A stretch of 64,000 nucleotides of DNA from Agrobacterium vitis (lineage in GTDB: Bacteria > Pseudomonadota > Alphaproteobacteria > Rhizobiales > Rhizobiaceae): positions 728,501-792,500 of the forward strand of contig NZ_AP023272.1 in assembly GCF_013426735.1 (NCBI RefSeq), written 5' to 3'. Made by a program: the position numbers and the translations under genes. The notes beneath the pieces were generated by a model. The model did not search any database, was not told the DNA's origin, and saw only the letters and a list, made by a program, of their open reading frames with translations. Every line of letters begins with the position of its first letter. The first letter of the stretch is position 1. Shown here one piece after another: positions 57,944 through 64,000 of this stretch.

Positions 57944-58369
57944 TGGTATTCACCAAGGAACTTTCTGCAATGCAAAGAAAGGGCTTGGTTTTCGAAAGGA
58001 AGCGGGATAGGTTGCAGACACGCACCGGGCAGCGGGGAATGAACAAAGATTCGTTTGGCTCTGGGTCGACCGCAAACATGCCTCCTTAAGGAGACGGTAG
58101 CGGCGCGAATGATCCTGGTGCGTGGATCAAATAATTTACTGCTTGATTCCTTAAGCCGAAGTCGGATTAAGGGCAAAAATTATGCAGAATGTTAACGTGT
58201 TACAGTTGACCCTCACGCATTTTATAGAATGCAAGGAGCTGTGATAGTCACCAGCGGCCGTATGTTGCATTGGCGCAGTATGCCCCGCAGCGCGTGGAGC
58301 CCCGGTTCGATTGAGCGAACGGGCCGCGTCGCCCTCATATCAGCAAGACAGAAATCAGGTGAGTAATCG
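57944..58369. other. Intergenic region before the DUF4167 gene
   Basis: About 425 bases with one copy of the AATTATGCAG element (58178) and a small imperfect hairpin CCTTAAGCCGA/TCGGATTAAGG (58149-58173) right before it. No open frame on either strand looks coding, though the minus-strand frames reach about 150 codons. Confidence 0.4.
58149..58210 (+). repeat. Dispersed AATTATGCAG element copy with hairpin
   Basis: A hairpin-prone run CCTTAAGCCGA...TCGGATTAAGG (58149-58173) leads into AATTATGCAG (58178-58187), followed by AATGTTAACGTGTTACAG. The tail aligns loosely with the copy at 29168 (TTTAAAGCGCTACAG). Confidence 0.55.
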
Positions 58370-59254
58370 ATGAGGCCAGGACAGCAAAACAAGCGCAGTC
58401 GGGGGCGTAGCAGTGGCGGCAGCAATAATAACAACGGCAATAATTTCAACCGCAAGGGCTCCAACCCGCTGACCCGCACCTATGACAGTTCGGGTCCTGA
58501 CGTGAAGATCCGCGGCACGGCGCAGCATATCGCTGAAAAATACATGGCGCTGGCGCGCGATTCGCATAGTTCAGGCGACCGGGTCATGGCTGAGAACTAT
58601 TTGCAGCATGCCGAACATTATAACCGCATCATTGCCGCCGCCCAGGCGCAGATGCAGGAGCGGGTCCATCGCGACGACCGCGATTATAATGACCGCGACG
58701 GTTCCGACATGGATGGCGACGAGGGCGATAACGGTCTGGACCGTGGCTACCAGCCGCAGCCTGAGATGCCGGTTCAGCAGCCCCGCATTCAGCAGGAACG
58801 GGTTCAGCCAGAGCGCGCCCAGCAGGAGCGCCCAGAGCGCACCGAACGGCAGGACCGTCCAGAACGGGCCGAGCGTGCGGAGCGCCCAGAACGGGCCGAG
58901 CGTCCTGATCGCCGCGATCGCACGCATCAGGATCGCCGGCCGCAGCCGATTGCCCAGCCGCAGCCTGAGCTGGACATTGCTGGAAGCGGCCCGCAGCCGG
59001 TGATTGAGAAGACCCCGGTCGAAGCTGAATTTGCCGCTGAGGAAAGCGCACAGCAGGCCAGCGCAAAGTCGGATCGGCCCCAGACCCGCCGCCGCACGCC
59101 CGCTGCCCGTCCGCGCCGTCCGCGCCGCACAGCTGAAGAGATTGCGGCCGAAGCGAATGGTGAGGCGAGTGCCGAAGGCAAGCCACCGGCCAAGGGTCGC
59201 GACAAGGCCAATAATGGCGATGCTCCGGCTCTTGCCGATATCGTTTCGGAATAA
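58370..59254 (+). CDS. DUF4167 family RNA-binding-like protein
   Basis: A 294-residue protein. The N-terminus has the conserved DUF4167 segment: RSRGRS and a Gly/Asn-rich run, then NPLTRTYDSSGPDVKIRGTAQHIAEKYMALARDSHSSGDRVMAENYLQHAEHYNRI. The middle is a charged Glu/Arg-rich repeat part (ERTERQDRPERAERAERPERAERPDRRDR) and the end is an Arg-rich and Ala-rich tail (RRRTPAARPRRPRRTAEE). Such proteins are widespread in Alphaproteobacteria; some are thought to bind RNA, but the function is not established. Four exact 15-bp repeats follow shortly after the stop. Confidence 0.88.
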   Translation: MRPGQQNKRSRGRSSGGSNNNNGNNFNRKGSNPLTRTYDSSGPDVKIRGTAQHIAEKYMALARDSHSSGDRVMAENYLQHAEHYNRIIAAAQAQMQERVHRDDRDYNDRDGSDMDGDEGDNGLDRGYQPQPEMPVQQPRIQQERVQPERAQQERPERTERQDRPERAERAERPERAERPDRRDRTHQDRRPQPIAQPQPELDIAGSGPQPVIEKTPVEAEFAAEESAQQASAKSDRPQTRRRTPAARPRRPRRTAEEIAAEANGEASAEGKPPAKGRDKANNGDAPALADIVSE

Positions 59255-59272
59255 TATCCATCGGTGATTGAA

Positions 59273-59332
59273 CCAGACAGACTCTGGCCAGACAGACTCT
59301 GGCCAGACAGACTCTGGCCAGACAGACTCTGG
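59273..59332. repeat. Exact 15-bp tandem repeat, four copies
   Basis: CCAGACAGACTCTGG repeated four times without a single mismatch, from 59273 to 59332, 19 bp after the DUF4167 stop. Each unit is itself partly symmetric (CCAGA...TCTGG), so the array can form a series of small hairpins. Because 15 is a multiple of three, the array has an open frame, but it is non-coding here. Confidence 0.9.
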
Positions 59333-59352
59333 AATGACTGATGACCAAAATT

Positions 59353-59387
59353 AGCCCCTTCTCCTTTTCTGGAGCAGGGGCTTTTTT
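59353..59387 (+). terminator. Rho-independent terminator
   Basis: AGCCCCTTCTCC (59353-59364) pairs with GGAGCAGGGGCT (59371-59382) with one mismatch and a 6-base loop, followed by TTTTT. It closes the DUF4167 unit, about 20 bp after the tandem repeat. Confidence 0.85.
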
Positions 59388-59614
59388 ATTTTTTGATGAT
59401 TTGTTTTCAGTTGTTTGCCTTTCATCAAGTGTGCCTGATTTTTTGTGCGAAGCCACTCTTTAAAGGGCAAAATCGCCTCCCCATATCAGCTTTGACGAAT
59501 TGAACAGAATCCCTTTAAAGGATTGAATTCAATCACCGGGCCTGCCGAATGGGGGCCTGATCCTCAAAACCCATGCCGTGCCTTGACGGGCGGCCTGGAG
59601 ACTGGAGAGCAAAA
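59388..59614. other. Intergenic region upstream of clpB
   Basis: About 225 bases between the terminator and clpB. It holds the RpoH-like promoter at 59458-59486. The short ORF 59573-59614 is just the upstream part of the clpB frame. Confidence 0.45.
59458..59486 (+). promoter_or_regulatory. RpoH (sigma-32)-like promoter of clpB
   Basis: CTTTAA (59458-59463) and CCCCATAT (59479-59486) are 15 bases apart, close to the sigma-32 consensus CTTGAA-N13-15-CCCCATNT. It lies 129 bp before the clpB start and fits a heat-shock gene. Binding is inferred. Confidence 0.55.
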
Positions 59615-62221
59615 ATGAACGTAGAAAAATATTCCGAACGGGTGCGCGGCTTTTTGCAGTCTGCCCAGACGCATGCTCTGTCGGAAGGCCACCAGCAATT
59701 TACCCCTGAACATGTGTTGAAAGTGCTTCTGGATGATGAGCAGGGCATGGCCTCCTCGCTGATCAGCCGCGCGGGCGGCGATCCAAAGGAAGTCAGGATT
59801 GCCAATGATGCAGCGCTTGCCAAGCTACCGAAAGTGTCGGGTGGCAATGGTCAGGTATATCTTGCTCAACCCCTGGCCCGGGTGTTTTCCACCGCGGAAG
59901 ACGCAGCCAAGAAGGCGGGCGACAGTTTCGTTACCGTCGAGCGGCTGCTGCTGGCCTTGGCGGTCGAAACCTCGGCATCCACATCCGCCAGCCTGAAAAA
60001 GGGTGGGGTTACGGCTGCGGCGTTGAATCAGGTGATCAATGATGTCCGCAAGGGACGCACCGCCGACACCGCCAATGCCGAACAGGGCTTCGATGCCTTG
60101 AAGAAATATGCCCGTGACTTGACGGCAGAGGCACGAGAAGGCCGGCTCGATCCGGTGATCGGTCGCGATGATGAAATTCGCCGCACGATGCAGGTCCTGT
60201 CACGCCGCACCAAGAACAATCCGGTCCTGATCGGTGAGCCCGGCGTTGGCAAGACGGCGATTGCCGAAGGCCTGGCTATTCGTATCGTCAATGGCGATGT
60301 GCCGGAGAGTCTGAAAGACAAGAAACTGATGGCGCTGGATATGGGTTCGCTGATTGCGGGGGCCAAATATCGCGGTGAATTCGAGGAACGCTTGAAGGCC
60401 GTGTTGAACGAAGTTCAGGCCGATAACGGCGAGATCATTCTGTTTATCGACGAAATGCACACGCTGGTCGGCGCGGGCAAGAGCGATGGCGCCATGGATG
60501 CGTCCAACTTGCTGAAACCCGCATTGGCGCGTGGCGAATTGCATTGCGTTGGGGCAACGACGCTGGACGAATATCGCAAGCATGTGGAAAAAGACCCGGC
60601 GCTTGCACGGCGTTTCCAGCCTGTGATGGTGGATGAGCCGACAGTGGAGGATACGATTTCCATCCTGCGCGGCCTCAAGGAAAAATATGAGCAGCATCAC
60701 AAGGTGCGGATTGCCGATTCGGCCATCGTCGCAGCTGCGACCTTGTCGAACCGCTACATCACTGACCGCTTCCTGCCGGACAAAGCCATCGACTTGATGG
60801 ACGAAGCTGCCTCGCGTCTGCGCATGCAGGTGGATTCCAAGCCGGAAGAGCTGGATGAATTGGACCGCCGTATCATTCAGTTGAAGATCGAGCGGGAAGC
60901 CCTGAAGAAGGAAACCGACATCGCGTCCGCCGACCGGTTGAAGCGGCTGGAAAGCGAATTGGCCTCGCTGGAAGAAGAAGCCGATGCGCTGACGGCCCGC
61001 TGGCAGTCGGAAAAACAGAAGCTGGGTCTTGCCGCCGATCTCAAGCGTCAGCTTGATGAGGCGCGCAACGACTTGGCCATCGCCCAGCGCAAGGGCGAAT
61101 TCCAGCGTGCCGGCGAACTGGCCTATGGTGTTATTCCAGGCCTCGAAAAGCAGTTGACCGATGCCGAGGCAAAGGATGCCTCCGGGGCGGCCAGCATGGT
61201 GCAGGAAGTGGTGACACCCGACAATATCGCTCATATCGTCTCGCGTTGGACCGGCATTCCGGTGGACCGGATGTTGCAGGGCGAACGGGAAAAGCTGCTG
61301 AGAATGGAAGACGAGCTGGCAAAATCGGTGGTCGGGCAGGGCGATGCGGTGCAGGCCGTATCGCGGGCCGTGCGCCGCTCGCGGGCCGGACTTCAGGACC
61401 CCAACCGGCCGATTGGCTCCTTCATCTTCCTCGGTCCGACTGGTGTCGGCAAAACAGAGTTGACCAAGTCCCTGGCTCGGTTCCTGTTCGATGATGAAAC
61501 GGCCATGGTGCGCCTCGACATGTCGGAATATATGGAGAAACACTCCGTATCCCGGCTGATTGGCGCGCCTCCTGGTTATGTCGGCTATGAGGAAGGCGGC
61601 GCTCTGACGGAATCGGTGCGGCGCAAGCCCTATCAGGTCGTGCTGTTCGATGAGATCGAAAAGGCGCATCCCGATGTCTTCAACGTGCTCTTGCAGGTTC
61701 TGGATGACGGTCGCCTGACGGATGGCCAAGGCCGCACGGTGGATTTCAAGAACACGATCATCATCATGACTTCCAATCTTGGGGCCGAATATCTGACAGC
61801 CCTTGGTGAGAACGAGGATGTCGATAGTGTTCGCGACCAGGTGATGAGCGTGGTTCGGGCCTCTTTCCGTCCCGAATTCCTCAACCGTGTCGATGAGATC
61901 ATCTTGTTCCATCGCCTGCGGCGCAGTGAAATGGGTGCGATTGTCGAGATCCAGATGCAGCGGCTTCTGGCTCTGTTGGCAGAACGCAAGATCACGGTCG
62001 ATCTTGGCGGGGATGCTCGCGATTGGATGGCCAATAAGGGTTACGACCCGGTTTATGGTGCAAGGCCGTTGAAACGGGTGATCCAGAAATACTTGCAGGA
62101 CCCGCTTGCCGAGCAGATCCTGTCAGGCGAAGTGCTTGACGGTAGCGAGGTGAAAATCACCGCCGGTTCGGACCGGTTGCTGATCAAGCCGGTCAAGCCG
62201 ATGGATCAGGTCGCAGCCTGA
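59615..62221 (+). CDS. clpB: ATP-dependent disaggregase ClpB
   Basis: Hsp100 chaperone that pulls apart protein aggregates with DnaK. The 868-residue protein has an N-domain (about 1-145), first AAA+ ring with Walker [14 protein letters not shown] (about 205-212) and Walker [14 protein letters not shown], the coiled-coil middle domain (about 410-525, [17 protein letters not shown]), and a second AAA+ ring with [13 protein letters not shown] (about 607-614) and [12 protein letters not shown]. No ClpP-binding tripeptide (IGF/IGL loop) is seen, as for ClpB rather than ClpA. The ATG at 59615 follows GGAG. An RpoH-like promoter lies upstream. Confidence 0.97.
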   Translation: MNVEKYSERVRGFLQSAQTHALSEGHQQFTPEHVLKVLLDDEQGMASSLISRAGGDPKEVRIANDAALAKLPKVSGGNGQVYLAQPLARVFSTAEDAAKKAGDSFVTVERLLLALAVETSASTSASLKKGGVTAAALNQVINDVRKGRTADTANAEQGFDALKKYARDLTAEAREGRLDPVIGRDDEIRRTMQVLSRRTKNNPVLIGEPGVGKTAIAEGLAIRIVNGDVPESLKDKKLMALDMGSLIAGAKYRGEFEERLKAVLNEVQADNGEIILFIDEMHTLVGAGKSDGAMDASNLLKPALARGELHCVGATTLDEYRKHVEKDPALARRFQPVMVDEPTVEDTISILRGLKEKYEQHHKVRIADSAIVAAATLSNRYITDRFLPDKAIDLMDEAASRLRMQVDSKPEELDELDRRIIQLKIEREALKKETDIASADRLKRLESELASLEEEADALTARWQSEKQKLGLAADLKRQLDEARNDLAIAQRKGEFQRAGELAYGVIPGLEKQLTDAEAKDASGAASMVQEVVTPDNIAHIVSRWTGIPVDRMLQGEREKLLRMEDELAKSVVGQGDAVQAVSRAVRRSRAGLQDPNRPIGSFIFLGPTGVGKTELTKSLARFLFDDETAMVRLDMSEYMEKHSVSRLIGAPPGYVGYEEGGALTESVRRKPYQVVLFDEIEKAHPDVFNVLLQVLDDGRLTDGQGRTVDFKNTIIIMTSNLGAEYLTALGENEDVDSVRDQVMSVVRASFRPEFLNRVDEIILFHRLRRSEMGAIVEIQMQRLLALLAERKITVDLGGDARDWMANKGYDPVYGARPLKRVIQKYLQDPLAEQILSGEVLDGSEVKITAGSDRLLIKPVKPMDQVAA

Positions 62222-62257
62222 TTACGATCAGGCAGCCCCTTTCTTCATAACGCTTTG

Positions 62258-62284
62258 ATGGCGGCCTTCTGGCCGCCATTTCCA
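62258..62284. terminator. Bidirectional hairpin between clpB and M23 peptidase
   Basis: ATGGCGGCC (62258-62266) pairs perfectly with GGCCGCCAT (62271-62279) with a TTCT loop, and is followed by TTTCC on the right and preceded by a weak CTTTG on the left. Both flanking genes end here, so it can serve both. Confidence 0.65.
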
Positions 62285-62303
62285 TATCATCGTTATTGGG
62301 TTT

Positions 62304-64000
62304 TCAATTGTTGGCAGCAAGCTGCCGATTTTTCTCTGCACTGCTCAGCAGATCGTCAATGCGCTGCCGCTCCTGCTCGAATTTCGCCAACGTACCGCCG
62401 TTCAGCGACTTGCCGTCCGGCAAGCGGACCTTCATCGGATCGACCTTGGTGCCGTTGACGATGATTTCATAGTGCAGATGCGGTCCGGTGGATTCACCCG
62501 TCGTCCCCACCCAGCCGATCACCTGACCCTGCCGGATCTTTGCCCCGGCAACGACGCCCTTGGCGATGGCGCTTTGGTGGTTATAGGAGCTTTCATAGCC
62601 GTTCGGATGGCGAATGATTGTCTGGTTACCATAGCCACCGGAATCCCACCCGGCTTTTTCAACCGTTCCGTTGCCGGCAGCGATGATCGGCGAACCGGAT
62701 GGGGCACCCCAATCGACGCCGGTATGCATGCGCGAATAACCAAGGATCGGATGTCGGCGCATGCCGAAGCCCGAGCGGAACACACCATTCGGAACCGGAT
62801 TGCGAATCAGGAACTGGCGATTGGTCTTACCGTTTTCGTCAAAATAATCGACGGAATTGTCGGATGGGTCCTGAAAACGGTAGAGCGATGTTGTTGTGTC
62901 GCCAAAACGCGCCCGTAGGAAAAGCAGTTCTGAATCCGCCGCGGCCTTGCCGCTTTCATCCGCAGCGGAATAGAAAACCTCCAGCCCGTCAGTCGGCCTT
63001 AGCGGCGCCTGCAAATCCACGCTGCTGGCCAGCAGCCGGACCATTTGCCCCGTCAGTTCCTTGCTGAGCCCGTAGGAAAGGGAAGCCCGGTAAATTCCAT
63101 CATAAATACTGGGTAAGTCACGGCTTGCCATCACCGGAGGGCTATTCTCATCAAAGGCCGTTGCAATGGCATCCAGCATAGGCGGCTCAGACCCTTCAAC
63201 GAGATGGCTCTGATCATCAACCGCCATTGTGACCAGATGCTTGCCGCCACGATAGGCGCTGAACCGGACCACACGGGCCTGTTCCCCGCGCTGAATAATG
63301 CCGAGGCGCAGAACATCCCCGGATTGCAGCGAGGGGCTTCCCAATTTTTCACTAAGACTGTCGGAAATCGCCCTGGCTTTGGCTTCGGGGTAGCCCGCAC
63401 CGGTCAAGGCGGCAATGATCGTCTGCTCGCGGCGAACCGGAATAATATCGTCTGCATATTCGTCAGTATCCGGTGTAACCGGGTCCGGGGTAGATACGCT
63501 CAGATTTTGCTCAACGACGCGGGCCGAAAGGCCGGGATTTATATCGAGATCGGCATCCGGATCGGCAAAGCGCTCTGGGTCAATGTAATAGAGTCCGGAA
63601 ACCTGTTGCGTTCCTTCCGTCAATACGGAGCCATTGGATCGTACGTTTTCTTCTACCTCGTCCGAGGTCATGCCCGGCGCTGCCTTGAAAGGTGTGCCGT
63701 TTACAGGAAAGGCAACCGTCTTCAGGCTTATCTCGGAATCGACGTTCGAACCGTAGATCGTCCCGGTGCGCGGGGTTACCGTCTGTTCGTCACCGGCAAA
63801 AATACTCAAGGGATCAAACGGCGGATAGTTTTCCTGGGTGGAAAGACTGGTCGATACCAGCATTTTCAAATGAGTGAATGGCTGGCGGCGCACCACATCC
63901 TTGTCTCCGCTGCGGATCACGGTTGACACATCCAGCACCGACCGGCTCGCCGTCTTGGCCGAGATGACAGTATTGATCAAACGTCCACCGCGGCGCACGC
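62304..64000 (-). CDS. M23 family metallopeptidase (LytM-type), N-terminus outside window
   Basis: A zinc peptidase that cuts peptidoglycan cross-links or the murein stem, or serves as an activator. At least 564 residues are present; the frame runs off the window end, so the N-terminus (likely signal peptide or TM) is missing and the frame's last codon is at 63998. The C-terminal LytM domain has the metal ligands H and D in RMHTGVDWGAPSGSPIIAAG and the H-x-H in GPHLHYEIIVNG. The large middle part (about 1-350) is a less conserved SPOR/LysM-like spacer with RLGIIQRGEQARVVRFSAY-type repeats. It converges with clpB. Confidence 0.88.
   Translation of the reverse strand, partial: VRRGGRLINTVISAKTASRSVLDVSTVIRSGDKDVVRRQPFTHLKMLVSTSLSTQENYPPFDPLSIFAGDEQTVTPRTGTIYGSNVDSEISLKTVAFPVNGTPFKAAPGMTSDEVEENVRSNGSVLTEGTQQVSGLYYIDPERFADPDADLDINPGLSARVVEQNLSVSTPDPVTPDTDEYADDIIPVRREQTIIAALTGAGYPEAKARAISDSLSEKLGSPSLQSGDVLRLGIIQRGEQARVVRFSAYRGGKHLVTMAVDDQSHLVEGSEPPMLDAIATAFDENSPPVMASRDLPSIYDGIYRASLSYGLSKELTGQMVRLLASSVDLQAPLRPTDGLEVFYSAADESGKAAADSELLFLRARFGDTTTSLYRFQDPSDNSVDYFDENGKTNRQFLIRNPVPNGVFRSGFGMRRHPILGYSRMHTGVDWGAPSGSPIIAAGNGTVEKAGWDSGGYGNQTIIRHPNGYESSYNHQSAIAKGVVAGAKIRQGQVIGWVGTTGESTGPHLHYEIIVNGTKVDPMKVRLPDGKSLNGGTLAKFEQERQRIDDLLSSAEKNRQLAANN

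Overview
The window is a stretch of alphaproteobacterial chromosome, most likely from the Rhizobiaceae (Agrobacterium/Allorhizobium/Rhizobium group). The evidence is the gene set: an lpiA-acvB lysyl-phosphatidylglycerol operon, a ptsP (EI-Ntr) next to lysC and prfA-prmC, a TIGR02302 protein, a DUF4167 protein, a CtrA-type box upstream of a Flp pilin, and a long run of alphaproteobacterial housekeeping genes. It is dense, with about 55 genes, no rRNA, one tRNA and no CRISPR array.

Layout. Positions 1-6300 are mostly minus-strand: argH, the small lipoprotein lptM, lysA and a TIGR02302 membrane protein, preceded by the end of a CpdR-like receiver protein. From 6.3 to 20 kb are tlpA, a GST, a 3-hydroxybutyryl-CoA dehydrogenase, a chemoreceptor with a C-terminal CheR-docking pentapeptide, etfBA, a PduO-type cobalamin adenosyltransferase, an SDR, a BrkB-like protein, gluQRS, an AlkA-like glycosylase, an HNH nuclease, dsbB, a YqaA-like protein and tRNA-Leu(CAA).

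From the tRNA to about 27.4 kb the region looks accessory: a MarR/DUF1330 pair sharing a perfect 20-bp palindrome, a LysR/aldo-keto reductase pair, a complete IS5-type element (IS427-like, transposase expressed through a -1 frameshift), a large oxidoreductase-like protein resembling FabMG enoyl-ACP reductases, and a broken vgrG fragment. Gene density falls here and several hundred bases hold nothing recognisable.

From 27.4 to 33.8 kb come a GGDEF protein, a small low-complexity lipoprotein, an acyl-CoA synthetase, and a CelD-like acetyltransferase with a Wzx-like flippase (envelope polysaccharide). Then core genes resume: secA, a parvulin-type PPIase, argJ-GNAT-mutT (translationally coupled), a CtrA-type box upstream of a conserved 106-residue membrane protein and a Flp/type IVb pilin, a methyltransferase, comF, grxC-nitrilase-DUF1178-DUF3291, ubiG, an SH3 protein, lpiA-acvB, lysC, ptsP, prfA-prmC, a DUF4167 protein, clpB (with an RpoH-like promoter) and an M23 peptidase cut by the window end.

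Between genes the sequence carries several structured elements: a dispersed motif built around AATTATGCAG (five copies), a cluster of long hairpins upstream of lysC, and four exact 15-bp tandem repeats after the DUF4167 gene. I did not find a clear new multi-gene defence or biosynthetic system. The best candidates for a second look are the FabMG-like gene in the accessory region, the CtrA-pilin module, the repeat elements and the vgrG scar.
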